A DNA stretch of 64,000 bases. It comes from Alphaproteobacteria bacterium. Lineage in GTDB: Bacteria > Pseudomonadota > Alphaproteobacteria > JAAEOK01. Positions 46,432-56,988 of this stretch are shown here, piece after piece. The translations under genes and the position numbers were made by a program. Position 1 is the first letter of the stretch. Each line of letters begins with the position of its first letter. The notes under the pieces were generated by a model. That model saw nothing but the letters and a program-made list of their open reading frames with translations, was not told the DNA's origin and did no database searches. The DNA lies in contig JAAEOK010000052.1 in assembly GCA_024244705.1 (NCBI GenBank), positions 1 through 64,000 of the forward strand, in the 5' to 3' direction.

Positions 46432-47340
46432 TCAACCACGGAGGATGGTCACGATCTCCTGTCGGCGCCGGAACGGGGACTGGCCGGCGGATAACGCCAA
46501 CGGACCGGCGCGAATGAGGCCTTCGCGACCATAGGCGTCCTCGACCGACCGGCTGAGCCAATTCTCCGCTTGCCGTCGACGCAGCGCGGCCAAGCGCCCG
46601 GCATCGGTGAGGTAGGCGCGATGATCGTCGATGGTAGCGATCAGCCGGTCGAGGCCGGTTCCCTGGGTCGCCGAAATCGTCATCACCGGCACCGCCCAGC
46701 CGCCGGCGACACCCGACAGGTCGAGCGCACCACGGGCATCCGATTCGGTCCTCGCCGCCGGCGCCCCGAGATCGCCCTTGGTCACGACGACGATGTCGGG
46801 AATTTCGATGATGCCGGCCTTCATGAATTGCAAGCTGTCGCCGGCGCCGGGCTGGATGCAGAGCACCACGGTGTCGGTCGTATCGGCGACATCGCCCTCG
46901 GACTGGCCGACGCCAACGGTCTCGACGACGACGGCGTCATATAGCGCGCGCATCAACACGGTGGCCGGCCAGGTCAGGCCGGCGAGGCCGCCGAGCCGGT
47001 CTCGAGCCGCCATCGAGCGAACGTAGACACCGTCGTCGCCGGGCGCCGTCTTTATCCTGGTGCGATCGCCGAGCAAGGCACCACCGCTGCGTCGCGACGA
47101 CGGATCGACGGCGATGACACCGACCGTCCGGTCTTCCCCGCGCCAGGCGGCGATCAGCGCGTTCAACAACGTCGACTTACCAACGCCCGGAGGACCGGTG
47201 ACGCCAAGAACATGCGCCCGGGGGGCAGCATAGGCCGCGTCCAGAAGATCGAGGCTGGCGGGCCCATCGGGTGAACGTTCGAGCTCACCCAGCGCTCGCG
47301 CCAGGGCGGTTTTGCCGTTCCGTTTGATCGTATCGAGCAT
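46432..47340 (-). CDS. meaB: MeaB/ArgK-family GTPase chaperone of methylmalonyl-CoA mutase
   Basis: 302 residues from the ATG at 47340. G-protein motifs: Walker A GPPGVGKSTLLNALI, VDPSSRRSGGALLGDR, switch VETVGVGQSEGDVAD, and VVTKGDLGA. MeaB loads adenosylcobalamin and protects methylmalonyl-CoA mutase during propionyl-CoA breakdown. It implies a mutase elsewhere in the genome and fits an acrylate-to-propionyl-CoA flux. It starts 26 bp after the ppdK stop. Confidence 0.93.
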   Translation of the reverse strand: MLDTIKRNGKTALARALGELERSPDGPASLDLLDAAYAAPRAHVLGVTGPPGVGKSTLLNALIAAWRGEDRTVGVIAVDPSSRRSGGALLGDRTRIKTAPGDDGVYVRSMAARDRLGGLAGLTWPATVLMRALYDAVVVETVGVGQSEGDVADTTDTVVLCIQPGAGDSLQFMKAGIIEIPDIVVVTKGDLGAPAARTESDARGALDLSGVAGGWAVPVMTISATQGTGLDRLIATIDDHRAYLTDAGRLAALRRRQAENWLSRSVEDAYGREGLIRAGPLALSAGQSPFRRRQEIVTILRG

Positions 47341-47366
47341 GGGCGCCAAGTGCCTGCGTCGGTGGG

Positions 47367-50036
47367 CTAGCCTTCCCGTACCCCAAGCGCCGCCTGGGCG
47401 GCGGCGAGGCGGGCGATCGGGACCCGGAACGGGGAACAGGAAACATAGTCGAGCCCGACTCCCTCGAAGAAGGCGATCGATGCCGGGTCGCCGCCATGCT
47501 CGCCGCAAATGCCGAGCTTGATATCGGGACGCGTCGCCCGGCCGCGCTCGCAGCCGATCGAGACCAGCTCGCCGACGCCGGCGACGTCGATCGATACGAA
47601 AGGGTCGTGGTCGATGATGCCCTTCTGCAGGTACATGTCGAGAAAACTGCCGGCGTCGTCGCGCGACAGGCCGAAGGTGGTCTGGGTCAGGTCATTGGTG
47701 CCGAAGCTGAAGAACTCCGCGGTCTTGGCGATGACGTCGGCGCGCAGCGCCGCTCGCGGCAGTTCGATCATGGTGCCGACGAGGTATTCGACCTTCGTGC
47801 CGGTCTCTTCGGCAACCTGATCGGCGGCATCGTCGATTTCCTTCTTGAGCAAGTCGATTTCGACGACGCTGGCAGCGAGCGGGATCATCACCTCGGGCAC
47901 CACCGGCCGGCCGGTCTTCTTTCCCGCCGCCACCGCCGCTTCGAAGATCGCCTGGGCTTGCATGCGCGAAATCTCCGGGTAGCTGACGCCGAGGCGACAG
48001 CCGCGATGGCCGAGCATGGGGTTGGTCTCGTGGAGTCGGAGCGTGGTCGCCCGGACTGTCTCCAGGTCGCTGCCGGCGGCCCTTGCGACCTCCTCCATCT
48101 CCCCCTCGTCCTTGGGCAGGAACTCGTGCAGCGGCGGGTCGAGGAGGCGGATCGTTACCGGCAGCCCGGCCATGATCTCGAAGATCTCGGTAAAATCCTC
48201 CCGCTGCATGGGCAGGATCTTGTCGAGCGCCGTTCGCCGGCCTTCGGCGTCACCGGCGAGAATCATCTCGCGTACCGCGGTGATGCGCTCGCTTTCGAAG
48301 AACATGTGCTCGGTGCGACAGAGGCCGATGCCTTCGGCGCCGAATTCCCGCGCCGTTTTCACGTCCTTGGGGGTATCCGCATTGGCGCGAACGCCGAGGC
48401 GGCGAATCTCGTCGGCCCACCCCATCAAGCGCTCGAACTCCGCCGACAGTTGCGGCTGAATCGTCGGCACCGCCCCGCGCATAACCTCGCCGGTGCTGCC
48501 GTCGAGGGTGATCAAGTCCCCGGAGCGAACCACGTTGTCGCCGGCTTTCATGGTACCGGCGTGATAATCGATGCGCAGACCGCCGGCCCCGGCAACGCAT
48601 GGCCTTCCCATACCGCGGGCGACGACGGCGGCGTGGCTGGTCATGCCGCCGCGCGTAGTCAGGATGCCGCGCGCCGCATGCATGCCGTGGATGTCCTCGG
48701 GGCTGGTCTCGACGCGGACCAGGATGACGTTCTCACCCTTGTGCGCCATGTCCTCGGCGGCGTCGGCGCTGAACACGATCTTGCCCGATGCCGCCCCCGG
48801 CGAGGCGGGCAGGCCGCGTCCGAGCACCGCCCTATCGACGTCGGGGTCGAGCGTCGGATGCAACAGCTGGTCGAGCACGGCCGGATCGATCCGCGAAACC
48901 GCGGCCGCACGATCGATCAGGCCGGCGTCGACCATCTCGACGGCAATACGCAACGCGGCCTGCGTGGTGCGTTTGCCGCTTCGCGTCTGTAGCATCCACA
49001 GCTTGCCCTTCTGCACCGTGAACTCGATGTCCTGCATGTCGCGGTAATGGGCCTCCAGCCGCTGACGCACGTCGCCGAGTTGGGTGAAGACGTCGGGCAT
49101 CACCTCTTCCATCGCCGGCATAGTGCTGTTCTGCGCCTCTTTGCCGGCCACGGTCAGGTTCTGCGGCGTGCGAATGCCGGCAACCACGTCCTCGCCTTGC
49201 GCATTGACCAGATATTCACCGTAGAACTCGTTCTCGCCGGTCGATGGATTGCGCGTAAAAGCGACACCGGTGGCGCAATCATCGCCCATATTGCCGAACA
49301 CCATGGCCTGGACGTTGACCGCCGTGCCCCATTCCTGGGGAATGTTGTGGAGCCGGCGATAGGTCATCGCGCGCTGGTTCATCCAGCTATCGAAGACGGC
49401 GTCGATCGCGCGCCACATCTGCTCGTTCGGATCCTGGGGGAAGGGTTGGCCGAGACGTTCCTCGACCATGTCCTTGTAGCGGCCGATCAGGTCGTCGAGA
49501 TCGTCGGCACCGAGCTCGGTATCGAGCGCCGCACCACGCTCCTCCTTCAACCGATCGAGCAAGTCTTCGAAATTGTGGTGGTCGACGCCGAGAACGACGT
49601 CGCCGTACATCTGCATGAACCGGCGATAGCTGTCGCGGGCGAAGCGCGGATCCCCGCTCATCGCGGACAGGCCCTCGACGGTCGCGTCGTTGAGCCCCAG
49701 ATTGAGGACGGTATCCATCATGCCGGGCATCGAAGCGCGGGCGCCCGAGCGGACCGACACCAAAAGCGGGTTGTCGGGGTCGCCAAAGCGGGCGTCGGCG
49801 GTCTTTTCGACCTCCGCCAACGCGGTTTCGACCTCCTCCGCAAGCCCCGACGGATAGGTTCGGTCGTTGGCATAGAAGGCGGTGCAGACCTCGGTGGTGA
49901 TGGAGAATCCCGGCGGCACCGGCAGGCCGAGATTGCTCATCTCGGCGAGGTTCGCGCCCTTACCGCCGAGCAAATCGCGCATCGCCGCGCTGCCTTCCGC
50001 CACGCCGTCGCCGAAGCCGTAGACCCACTTGGTCAT
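47367..50036 (-). CDS. ppdK: Pyruvate, phosphate dikinase
   Basis: 889 residues; interconverts PEP + AMP + PPi and pyruvate + ATP + Pi. N-terminal ATP-grasp ([20 protein letters not shown]), the phospho-His swivel [16 protein letters not shown], and the PEP-binding TIM barrel ending [14 protein letters not shown]. Length is standard. 9 bp downstream of glyS on the same strand, followed by meaB. Confidence 0.97.
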   Translation of the reverse strand: MTKWVYGFGDGVAEGSAAMRDLLGGKGANLAEMSNLGLPVPPGFSITTEVCTAFYANDRTYPSGLAEEVETALAEVEKTADARFGDPDNPLLVSVRSGARASMPGMMDTVLNLGLNDATVEGLSAMSGDPRFARDSYRRFMQMYGDVVLGVDHHNFEDLLDRLKEERGAALDTELGADDLDDLIGRYKDMVEERLGQPFPQDPNEQMWRAIDAVFDSWMNQRAMTYRRLHNIPQEWGTAVNVQAMVFGNMGDDCATGVAFTRNPSTGENEFYGEYLVNAQGEDVVAGIRTPQNLTVAGKEAQNSTMPAMEEVMPDVFTQLGDVRQRLEAHYRDMQDIEFTVQKGKLWMLQTRSGKRTTQAALRIAVEMVDAGLIDRAAAVSRIDPAVLDQLLHPTLDPDVDRAVLGRGLPASPGAASGKIVFSADAAEDMAHKGENVILVRVETSPEDIHGMHAARGILTTRGGMTSHAAVVARGMGRPCVAGAGGLRIDYHAGTMKAGDNVVRSGDLITLDGSTGEVMRGAVPTIQPQLSAEFERLMGWADEIRRLGVRANADTPKDVKTAREFGAEGIGLCRTEHMFFESERITAVREMILAGDAEGRRTALDKILPMQREDFTEIFEIMAGLPVTIRLLDPPLHEFLPKDEGEMEEVARAAGSDLETVRATTLRLHETNPMLGHRGCRLGVSYPEISRMQAQAIFEAAVAAGKKTGRPVVPEVMIPLAASVVEIDLLKKEIDDAADQVAEETGTKVEYLVGTMIELPRAALRADVIAKTAEFFSFGTNDLTQTTFGLSRDDAGSFLDMYLQKGIIDHDPFVSIDVAGVGELVSIGCERGRATRPDIKLGICGEHGGDPASIAFFEGVGLDYVSCSPFRVPIARLAAAQAALGVREG

Positions 50037-50045
50037 GTTTCGTGT

Positions 50046-52196
50046 TTACCCTTCGATCTTCGAGAAATCCGCGATCCGGTCCATCGTCTTGCGGATTTGT
50101 GACAGCAGTTCCAGCCGGTTGGAACGCAGATTGGACTCTTCGGTGTTGACGGTGACCTGGTCGAAGAAAACGTCGACCGGCGTCCGCAGCTTGGCCAGCA
50201 CCGCCATCGCCGCGCCAAAATCCTCACCCTGGATCGCCTCCGAGCTGTCCGTTTCAACCCGCCGTAGCTCCTCGAGCAAAGCCTTCTCCGCGGGTTCGGC
50301 CAGCAAGCCTTCATCGACGACGCCGTCGAATGTGGTCTTGTCCTTCTTCGCCTCGATGGAAACGATATTGCCGGCACGCTGATAGGCGACCAGCAGGTTG
50401 GTCCCGGCGTCACCGGTCACGAAATCCTGTAGCGCATCGACCCGCGCCAGCAGACGGACGAGATCGTCCTCCTTGGTCGCCGGCAACCTCTCGACCGCGA
50501 ACACGGCAGCGATCAAATCATGCCGTACGCCGCGTTCTCGAAGCGCGACTTTCATACGATCGGTGATGAACTCGAGCAACGGGTCCTCGACCGGGACTTT
50601 CGAAACGCGGTGGAAGGCTTTCTGTGCCTGTACAAAGATTTCGCTCAACGGCAAGCGGAGATCGTTTTCCACGATCAAGCGGATGACCCCGAGAGCCGCG
50701 CGGCGCAAGGCGTAGGGATCCTTCGACCCGGTCGGTTTCTCGTCGATCGCCCAGAATCCGACCAGGGTATCGATCTTGTCGGCCAGCGCGACGGTGACGC
50801 TGACCGGCTTGCTCGGGCAGGCGTCGCCGGGCCCCAACGGCCCGTAATGCTCGGCGATGGCATCGGCGACTTCCACGTGCTCGCCGTCATTGAGGGCATA
50901 GTAGCGGCCCATCACGCCCTGCAATTCGGGAAACTCGCCGACCATGCCGGTGGTCAAATCGGCCTTGGCCAGGCGCGCCGCGGAGCGCACCCGATCGATA
51001 TCGGCGCCGGAGACATGTTTGGCGATTTCGACCGCCAGCGCCTGGACGCGGTCGGCCTTGGCGTCGAGCGAACCGAGCTTGGCATGGAAGACCACGTCGC
51101 TCAGCGCCGGCACGCGGCTGGCGAGACTCTGCCTTCGGTCCTGGTCCCAGAAGAAGCGCGCATCGGCCAACCGCGCGCGCAGGACGCGCTCGTTGCCGGC
51201 GATGATATTGGTGCGGATGTCGGAGCCTTCCGGCGCCGGCATGTTGGCAACGACGAGGAACCTGTTGGCCAGGCCGTCATCGCCGTCGAGGCACGAAAAA
51301 TACCTCTGGTGGCTGCGCATCGACGTCTCGAGCACTTCGTCCGGCAGGTCCATGAATGCGTCATCGATGGTGCCGATCAACACCTCCGGCCATTCGACCA
51401 GGCCGGTGACCTCGTCGAGCAATGCCGGGTCGTCTTTGACCGTCAACCCTTCCGCCGCTGCCTGCTCGATTGCCTGTTCGGCGATGATCTGCCGCCGCTC
51501 CGCCGGGTCGAGGATGACGAAGGCGGCGCGGAGCTTGGTCCGGTAATCGTCGAATGAATGAACTGTAATCTTCTCAGGCGCCAGAAATCGGTGGCCGGAG
51601 GTCGTGTTTGATATTATCAGCGGCCTAACTATAGACCCAATCTTGTTAGGATCACTGGTCAGCTCAGGATCATCACCTCCGACCATTACATCGCGTGCGG
51701 GAATTTCACCATCAAAGAGCATACAGATCTGATGAACGGGGCGTACCCATCGAAATTGACCACTCTCACCCCACTTCATCGACTTGGGCCATGCGAACTC
51801 ATGAAATGTGAGCGTCACAATATCCGCTAGGACATCTGCTACCGGTCGTCCGGCAATGTCGCGCACCACGAAATAGAACGTGCTGCCCTTGATCTCGCGG
51901 ACCTCGCACTGGTCGACCGAGTCGAGGCCGGCGGATTTGAGAAAGCCTTCGATCGCCTTATCGGGTGCGCCGACCCGCGGGCCTTTGCGCTCCTCGCTGA
52001 GATCGGGTTGCCGTTCCGGCAGGCCGTCCACGACCAGGGCCAGACGGCGCGGCGTGACAAAGGCCTCGGCGCGGTCGTAATCGAGCCGCGCCTCTTTCAG
52101 CTTGTCGGTGACCAGCCGCTCGAGGTCGGATGCGGCGCGGGCCTGCATCCGCGCCGGAATCTCCTCGGACAGGATCTCGAGCAGGAACTCAGCCAT
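50046..52196 (-). CDS. glyS: Glycyl-tRNA synthetase beta subunit
   Basis: 716 residues from the ATG at 52196. With GlyQ it forms the alpha2beta2 GlyRS. Family text: [39 protein letters not shown], and the DALRR-like tail near the C-terminus. The ATG overlaps the glyQ 3' end by 8 bp. Between about 51545 and 51840 the coding sequence shifts to much lower GC while the frame stays intact (see the separate entry). Confidence 0.95.
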   Translation of the reverse strand: MAEFLLEILSEEIPARMQARAASDLERLVTDKLKEARLDYDRAEAFVTPRRLALVVDGLPERQPDLSEERKGPRVGAPDKAIEGFLKSAGLDSVDQCEVREIKGSTFYFVVRDIAGRPVADVLADIVTLTFHEFAWPKSMKWGESGQFRWVRPVHQICMLFDGEIPARDVMVGGDDPELTSDPNKIGSIVRPLIISNTTSGHRFLAPEKITVHSFDDYRTKLRAAFVILDPAERRQIIAEQAIEQAAAEGLTVKDDPALLDEVTGLVEWPEVLIGTIDDAFMDLPDEVLETSMRSHQRYFSCLDGDDGLANRFLVVANMPAPEGSDIRTNIIAGNERVLRARLADARFFWDQDRRQSLASRVPALSDVVFHAKLGSLDAKADRVQALAVEIAKHVSGADIDRVRSAARLAKADLTTGMVGEFPELQGVMGRYYALNDGEHVEVADAIAEHYGPLGPGDACPSKPVSVTVALADKIDTLVGFWAIDEKPTGSKDPYALRRAALGVIRLIVENDLRLPLSEIFVQAQKAFHRVSKVPVEDPLLEFITDRMKVALRERGVRHDLIAAVFAVERLPATKEDDLVRLLARVDALQDFVTGDAGTNLLVAYQRAGNIVSIEAKKDKTTFDGVVDEGLLAEPAEKALLEELRRVETDSSEAIQGEDFGAAMAVLAKLRTPVDVFFDQVTVNTEESNLRSNRLELLSQIRKTMDRIADFSKIEG
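51541..51840. other. Low-GC patch inside glyS (possible imported segment)
   Basis: Counting five 60-base lines by hand gives 148/300 G+C (49%), with the lowest line 51601-51660 at 43%. Sample lines on either side are 62% and 73%. On the coding strand it uses codons rare in the neighbours (ATA, AGG, TCA, AAT). The encoded protein is normal for GlyS. This is what a homologous replacement from a lower-GC donor would look like. Confidence 0.6.
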
Positions 52197-53097
52197 CGGC
52201 TGCGGCCCTGCCCACACCGACCCAGGCCTCGCAACAACCCTTGGCCAGGGCCCGCACGCGGCCGATATAGGCCTGGCGTTCGGTGACGCTGATGACGCCG
52301 CGGGCGTCGAGCAGGTTGAACAGGTGGCTCGCCTTCATGCACTGGTCGTAGGCCGGCAGCGAATGGCCGGAGGCGAGCAGCGCGCCGCATTCGGTCTCGG
52401 CGTCCTCGAAATGGCGCAGCACGATGGCGGTATCGGCGCGTTCGAAGTTGAAGGCGGAAAATTCCCGCTCCGCCTGCAGAAAGATGTCGCCATAGCACTT
52501 GCCCCCGGCGTCGGACGGAATGCCGTCCCAATCGAGGTCGTAAACGTTCTCGACACCCTGGATATACATCGCCAGCCGTTCCAGCCCGTAGGTCAGCTCG
52601 ACCGGCACCGGATCACAGTCGATGCCGCCGACCTGTTGGAAGTAGGTGAACTGGGTCACCTCCATGCCGTCGCACCAGACCTCCCAGCCGAGGCCCCAGG
52701 CGCCCAGCGTCGGGCTTTCCCAATCGTCCTCGACGAAGCGGATATCGTGGGCCAGCGAATCGATACCGAGGTCGGCCAGACTGTCGAGATAGAGTCCCTG
52801 GCTATTCGGCGGCGACGGTTTCAGCAGAACTTGGAATTGGTAGTAGTGCTGGAGGCGGTTCGGATTGTCGCCGTAGCGGCCGTCTGTCGGCCGCCGCGAC
52901 GGTTGGACATAGGCGCAATTCCACACCCGGTCGGGGCCGAGCGAGCGCAATGTCGTCGCCGGGTGAAACGTGCCGGCGCCGATTTCCATGTCGTAAGGCT
53001 GGAGGATGACGCAGCCCTGATTCGCCCAGAAGCGCTGCAGCCGCAGGATCAGTTCTTGAAAGCAGTTGTCCGGGTTGGCCGCGCGTTTCTGCGCCAT
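52189..53097 (-). CDS. glyQ: Glycyl-tRNA synthetase alpha subunit
   Basis: 302 residues from the ATG at 53097. Class II catalytic subunit: [39 protein letters not shown], and [20 protein letters not shown]. Makes Gly-AMP and needs GlyS to charge tRNA. First gene of glyQ-glyS-ppdK-meaB, an apparent operon. Confidence 0.97.
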   Translation of the reverse strand: MAQKRAANPDNCFQELILRLQRFWANQGCVILQPYDMEIGAGTFHPATTLRSLGPDRVWNCAYVQPSRRPTDGRYGDNPNRLQHYYQFQVLLKPSPPNSQGLYLDSLADLGIDSLAHDIRFVEDDWESPTLGAWGLGWEVWCDGMEVTQFTYFQQVGGIDCDPVPVELTYGLERLAMYIQGVENVYDLDWDGIPSDAGGKCYGDIFLQAEREFSAFNFERADTAIVLRHFEDAETECGALLASGHSLPAYDQCMKASHLFNLLDARGVISVTERQAYIGRVRALAKGCCEAWVGVGRAAADG

Positions 53098-53198
53098 GGG
53101 TCGGGTCGCGTCCCTGGAATTGTTGCGGCGCAAAATAACCGCCGCTCAGAACCCGGTCAAGCGCACTCGGCACGCGGTATCCCGCCGCGGCGCTGGGA

Positions 53199-53420
53199 TT
53201 AGGCGTCGCAGCTATGGTCCCGGCCGGCGGGAACGAAGGTACCGCAATTCGGGCACTTGACCATGTCCTCGGCGTCGACCTTGCGGGTCTCCGCCGCGCC
53301 CTCTTCCTTAACCGCCCGGCGGCGATCGCGGTCGAGCTTGGTGATCCATTTGAAGCCGTACCAGATCGCCGCGATGATCAGCACCAGGACGAGCAACTTG
53401 GGCAGGGAGAATCCGAACAT
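53199..53420 (-). CDS. Small membrane-anchored zinc-ribbon protein
   Basis: 73 residues. An N-terminal membrane helix (LLVLVLIIAAIWYGF), a charged linker (KLDRDRRRAVKEEG) and a C-terminal CPNCGTFVPAGRDHSCDA that can bind zinc with C-x2-C and a later His/Cys. This type of protein often sits between the S49 peptidase and glyQ genes in Alphaproteobacteria. Function unknown. Confidence 0.8.
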   Translation of the reverse strand: MFGFSLPKLLVLVLIIAAIWYGFKWITKLDRDRRRAVKEEGAAETRKVDAEDMVKCPNCGTFVPAGRDHSCDA

Positions 53421-53478
53421 GGGGCCTTTTAGGTGGCGGCGGATGCGCGGTCAAGCACGGCGCCGCCGGTCCGACCGC

Positions 53479-54333
53479 CTAGAGCCCGTAGCGTTGCCAC
53501 AGGGCGCGCTCCTCGATCGCCGAAAAAACCGCCCCCGCCCAGGCATCCGGGTCGGTGAGCTGGCCCAGGCCAAGCTTACGCTTGATCCAACTCTCGCGGC
53601 CGCCGACCCGGCGCAGCTTGACCCTGTCGCCGAAACGCTCGCGCATCACGCCGCGGAGATCGCCGAGGCCGTCGATGAGCCCCAGATCGAGCGCCGTGCG
53701 CCCGGTCCAGAACTCGCCGCTGAACAGCGCCCGGTCGTCGCCCTTGAGCCGTTCGCCCCGCCGCGATCGCACAAAATCCTGGAAGTTCTGATGCAATTCC
53801 TTGAGCAGGCCGTCGAGCTTCTCGACATCCTCGGCGTTTTCCGGCTTGAACGGGTCGAGGATCGATTTGCGCTCGCCGGCCGTATAGACGCGACGGCTGA
53901 CGCCATGGGATTGGATCCATTCATCGAGGCCGAAGCCAGCGCTGATCACCCCGATCGAGCCTATGATCGAAGACATGTCGGCGTAGATTTCATCCGCCGC
54001 ACAGGCCAGCCAATAGCCGCCCGAGGCCGCGACATCTTCGGCGAAGGCGATCACCGGGATCTCCTTCTCCTCTGACAAATCGCGAATGCGCTTGGCGATC
54101 AGCGACGATTGCACCGGCGAGCCGCCGGGTGAGTTGAGCGCCAACGCCACCGCTTTGAGGTTGCGCGGCTTGAAGGCGGCTTCGATCTGGGCGGCCAATC
54201 CGGTCAACGTCAACCCGCCGCGCATCAGGCCCATCTTGCCGATGACGCCGGCGAGCGGCAGCACCGTCACCACCGGCGCCGGGTCGCGGAACCGCTTCAG
54301 GGGAATCTTGGTCAGGACATCGTCGAATTTCAT
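53479..54333 (-). CDS. S49-family peptidase (SppA-like signal peptide peptidase)
   Basis: 284 residues. The Ser nucleophile is in EDVAASGGYWLACAADE and the general-base Lys in the AGERKSILDPF segment, the Ser-Lys dyad of SppA. ALNSPGGSPVQSS forms the oxyanion strand. There is no clear N-terminal membrane helix, so it is either peripheral or soluble. It could degrade cleaved signal peptides or membrane-derived peptides. Confidence 0.9.
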   Translation of the reverse strand: MKFDDVLTKIPLKRFRDPAPVVTVLPLAGVIGKMGLMRGGLTLTGLAAQIEAAFKPRNLKAVALALNSPGGSPVQSSLIAKRIRDLSEEKEIPVIAFAEDVAASGGYWLACAADEIYADMSSIIGSIGVISAGFGLDEWIQSHGVSRRVYTAGERKSILDPFKPENAEDVEKLDGLLKELHQNFQDFVRSRRGERLKGDDRALFSGEFWTGRTALDLGLIDGLGDLRGVMRERFGDRVKLRRVGGRESWIKRKLGLGQLTDPDAWAGAVFSAIEERALWQRYGL

Positions 54334-54433
54334 TGCTGTTAGATAAGTGATTCTTTGCCCTTTTCCAACGACCGAAATTTTGACACACTAAAATCCGTTC
54401 CTGAAAATCTTGGCAGAACGCGGGAGGATCGTT

Positions 54434-54835
54434 GTGCCGTTACGAATACGTCCGACATACCGGACCTACGCCGCGATCGGCTTGGCCGCCACCGTGCCTG
54501 CCGCGCTGCTGTTCGCCTATGGTCTGAGCTTTTCGCTCCTCGGCGAAACGCCGATCCACCGCTCGATCGACCTGTTCTGGGATGGGCCGTTCGGCATTGT
54601 TCTCGATGCATTGTGGCATCCCGCCGTCATCCTCGGCGGCCTGCTGGTGGCGCTGGTGCTGAGCGGCGGACCCTTTTTGAGAGCCGGAAAGACGCGCCGC
54701 AACGGTGTGACCGCCAAACTCGGCTGGTACGGGTGGGTGCTGAATGTCTCGATCACGGTGTTCGCCGCGACGTTGATGGCGGCCATCCTGTTGTACCTCT
54801 TCGTGGAGAACGCCGCCCCGCACGCCGCAGGTTAA
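54434..54835 (+). CDS. Small integral membrane protein
   Basis: 133 residues from a GTG at 54434, with GGGAGGA five bases upstream, which decides it over the ATG at 54410. Three hydrophobic helices: YAAIGLAATVPAALLFAYGL, AVILGGLLVALVLSG and VSITVFAATLMAAILLYLFV. No recognised domain. Divergent from the S49 peptidase gene. Confidence 0.7.
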   Translation: MPLRIRPTYRTYAAIGLAATVPAALLFAYGLSFSLLGETPIHRSIDLFWDGPFGIVLDALWHPAVILGGLLVALVLSGGPFLRAGKTRRNGVTAKLGWYGWVLNVSITVFAATLMAAILLYLFVENAAPHAAG

Positions 54836-54887
54836 CGACCCACCGCCAGCGTTTGCAATCTCATCGAACACCCGCCATAAGGCGCAG

Positions 54888-55409
54888 ATGGTCGCTTATC
54901 GCGAAGAAGAGGCGCGCGACCGCCCCGGCATACGCGCCGCCAATTGGCTGGCTTTCGGCGGCGGCGACGAAGTCTTGCTTATCGACCGGCTGTGGGCCGA
55001 CGGCCTGGTGATCGTCTCGTTGGTCGCCGTCGACGGGCATCAAGTTGTGGGCCACATACTCTTCAGCCGCCTGGCAATCGAAACCGCGCATCGGACGGTC
55101 CGCGCCGCCGCGCTGGCGCCGCTGGCGGTATTGCCGGAGCGGCAGCGCGAACGTATCGGCTCGGCCCTCGTCGAGCGGGGCATCGAGGCCTGCCGGGAAG
55201 ACGGTATCGAAGCCATCGTCGTCGTCGGCCATGAGGACTTCTATCCCCGATTCGGTTTCTCCGCGATTACCGCCGAGCGACTTCGCGCGCCCTTCTCCGG
55301 CCCCGCCTTCATGGCCCTCGAACTGGTTTCCGGTGCCCTCGCCGTCGATAGCGGCACCGTACGCTACCCACCCGCCTTCCGCCTCGAGAACGCGACCGCG
55401 GACACCTGA
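54888..55409 (+). CDS. GNAT-family N-acetyltransferase
   Basis: 173 residues of the GCN5 type, nearest YhbS-like proteins. Motif A, the acetyl-CoA pyrophosphate loop, is PERQRERIGSALVERGIEA, and VGHEDFYPRFGFS is the characteristic motif B. The substrate is unknown. It starts 52 bp after the membrane-protein gene. Confidence 0.88.
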   Translation: MVAYREEEARDRPGIRAANWLAFGGGDEVLLIDRLWADGLVIVSLVAVDGHQVVGHILFSRLAIETAHRTVRAAALAPLAVLPERQRERIGSALVERGIEACREDGIEAIVVVGHEDFYPRFGFSAITAERLRAPFSGPAFMALELVSGALAVDSGTVRYPPAFRLENATADT

Positions 55410-55529
55410 ACGACCCAATTCCCGGCGATCGAAAGGGCGCCCCGCCGCGGCACCTTGGCCGGAAGGATGATCACCGCCTGGGTCCTCATAGGGGGCGCCA
55501 TGGGCAAAGGTATGGCGGCAATATTTCTT

Positions 55530-55560
55530 TTGCGCTCTTACGCCGAGCGGGCGCTATAAT
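55530..55560 (+). promoter_or_regulatory. Candidate sigma-70 promoter of the lipoprotein gene
   Basis: A perfect -10 TATAAT at 55555-55560 with a weak -35 TTGCGC at 55530-55535, spacing 19 bp, one or two longer than ideal. It lies 52 bp upstream of the ATG at 55612. Confidence 0.4.
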
Positions 55561-55611
55561 GATGCCGGTTTCAAGAATTTTTCAGTGCAAGATCACGATG
55601 GTGAGGTTGCG

Positions 55612-55944
55612 ATGAAGACTTGGAAATCAGCCACCGGCACGATGGCGTTGGCCGCCCTGATTGGATCGTCGGGCTGCGCCGACACCGTAACCATGGGCTC
55701 GCCGGCCTATGTCGAGGGCTGGCGGATGGGTTGCTACTCGGGCTACACCGATGCCGGCGTTACCTGGTACTGGGGTCTCGCCAACAACAAGCCGACCTAC
55801 GGCGATAGCCCTGAATATGAGCCGGCGTGGCAGACGGGTTACCGATCCTGTTTCGACAACACCCTCGCCGGCGTGCCGCCCTGGCGAACCTTGCCGCCGA
55901 GCGATCCCGACTGGGCCGAGGAACCGGAGTCCGACGCTTCCTGA
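55612..55944 (+). CDS. Small lipoprotein, unknown function
   Basis: 110 residues from the ATG at 55612. A short signal sequence ends in a lipobox-like IGSSGC; then ADTVTMGSPAYVEGWRMGCYSG and the repeated pattern YTDAG...YEPAWQTGYRSC. Two Cys (GCYSG, RSCFD) in equivalent GWRMGC/GYRSC contexts suggest an internal duplication and a disulfide. Aromatic-rich, Pro-rich C-terminus. Family not recognised. Convergent with the TPM gene, 6 bp apart. Confidence 0.72.
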   Translation: MKTWKSATGTMALAALIGSSGCADTVTMGSPAYVEGWRMGCYSGYTDAGVTWYWGLANNKPTYGDSPEYEPAWQTGYRSCFDNTLAGVPPWRTLPPSDPDWAEEPESDAS

Positions 55945-55950
55945 GAGGCT

Positions 55951-56988
55951 CTAATTGGCGGCCTTCGGAAAACCGTGGCGGTCGAAACGCCAGTCATCGA
56001 ACGCAAACATGTAAGGGTGTTCGGCGTCCAGATCGAAGCGCCAGGCATTGGTGCGGCCGAAGCGGATCGCGCGCTGCATCATGGTGAGATCGAGCGCCCA
56101 GGAATCGTCGACCCGCTCGAAGAAGAACGGCGCGCATGCGCGTTCACCGGGCGGATAGCGAACCACCGCGTAACGGCCGTCATCGGAGTAACGCAACGCT
56201 TCGGCCGGACAGCGCCGGTAGATGCGGGCCACATTGTCCATCTGCGCCGGGGTCATGACCCAGTCGTTCAACATGCGCCGGGTCGCCTCTGTGTAGATGT
56301 CGAGGCCGGGGTCGTCGTTGCGCGCCGCCATGGCGTCGAAATAGACCTGAAGCGTCGCCGACGGTGTTCGCCCCGCCTCGGCCGAAGCCTGCTGCGCATC
56401 CTCGGGCGCCGCTCGGGCCCCCGCGCCGAGGCGCGCCGCGGTGGTCGCACCGCCACCACCGCTGCCGACTATCCAGGCCTCGCCTTCGAACCCTGCGTTA
56501 TCGGCGGCACGCTGGGCGCGGGTGATGACGAGCTCGGTGGTTGCCAGGATTCCGTCGGCGACCCGGCCGCGTTCGAAAAACGGCACCATCTGCCGGTGTT
56601 CGACATAGGCGGCAAAAGCGTCCGGAAACACGCCTTCCAGCGCATAGCCGATTTCCAAGCGAAGGACGTCCTGATCGGCGTCGACGATCAACAGCAGCGC
56701 GCGGCCGCTCTCGCTTCGGATCGTCTCCGCCAGTTCCTCGAAATGGGCCACGGCGCTGCGGTTGATATCGCCTAGGCCGTTCGCGGTGACGACCCGATAA
56801 TCGATATCGTGATCCTTGAGCAGGTAGTCGTGATATTCGGCGACGCGGGCCCGTTGATCGGCCGACATGAGAGCCGCGTCGTCGCGAATCAGCTCGGATG
56901 ACGTGGCCGGCCACAGCCACCAGAAGACGGCCGCGAGCGCCAGCAGCGCACCGAGCGCGACGCTAATCGAAATCGAGATCCGGCGCAT
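55951..56988 (-). CDS. TPM-domain membrane protein
   Basis: 345 residues: an N-terminal membrane helix (ISVALGALLALAAVFWWLW), then a TPM domain (residues about 33-155; DDAALMSADQRARVAEYHDYL, LRLEIGYALEGVFPDAFAAYV), a Gly/Ala-rich linker near 180-200 and an unrelated C-terminal domain (ATRRMLNDWVMTPAQMDN, YAVVRYPPGERACAPFFFER). TPM proteins typically pair with LemA, and here the LemA-like gene overlaps it by 26 bp upstream. Periplasmic; role in envelope or photosystem-type repair is known only for distant relatives. Confidence 0.82.
   Translation of the reverse strand: MRRISISISVALGALLALAAVFWWLWPATSSELIRDDAALMSADQRARVAEYHDYLLKDHDIDYRVVTANGLGDINRSAVAHFEELAETIRSESGRALLLIVDADQDVLRLEIGYALEGVFPDAFAAYVEHRQMVPFFERGRVADGILATTELVITRAQRAADNAGFEGEAWIVGSGGGGATTAARLGAGARAAPEDAQQASAEAGRTPSATLQVYFDAMAARNDDPGLDIYTEATRRMLNDWVMTPAQMDNVARIYRRCPAEALRYSDDGRYAVVRYPPGERACAPFFFERVDDSWALDLTMMQRAIRFGRTNAWRFDLDAEHPYMFAFDDWRFDRHGFPKAAN

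Noticed and set aside
47496-48992. 498-codon open frame antisense to ppdK
   Set aside because: ppdK on the opposite strand is unmistakable; the antisense product has no domain and typical shadow composition.
50520-51557. 345-codon open frame antisense to glyS
   Set aside because: glyS is clear on the other strand; antisense product unrecognisable.
55468-55560. 30-codon frame with a hydrophobic helix before the lipoprotein
   Set aside because: The possible ribosome site sits directly against the ATG with no spacing, and the frame overlaps the putative promoter.
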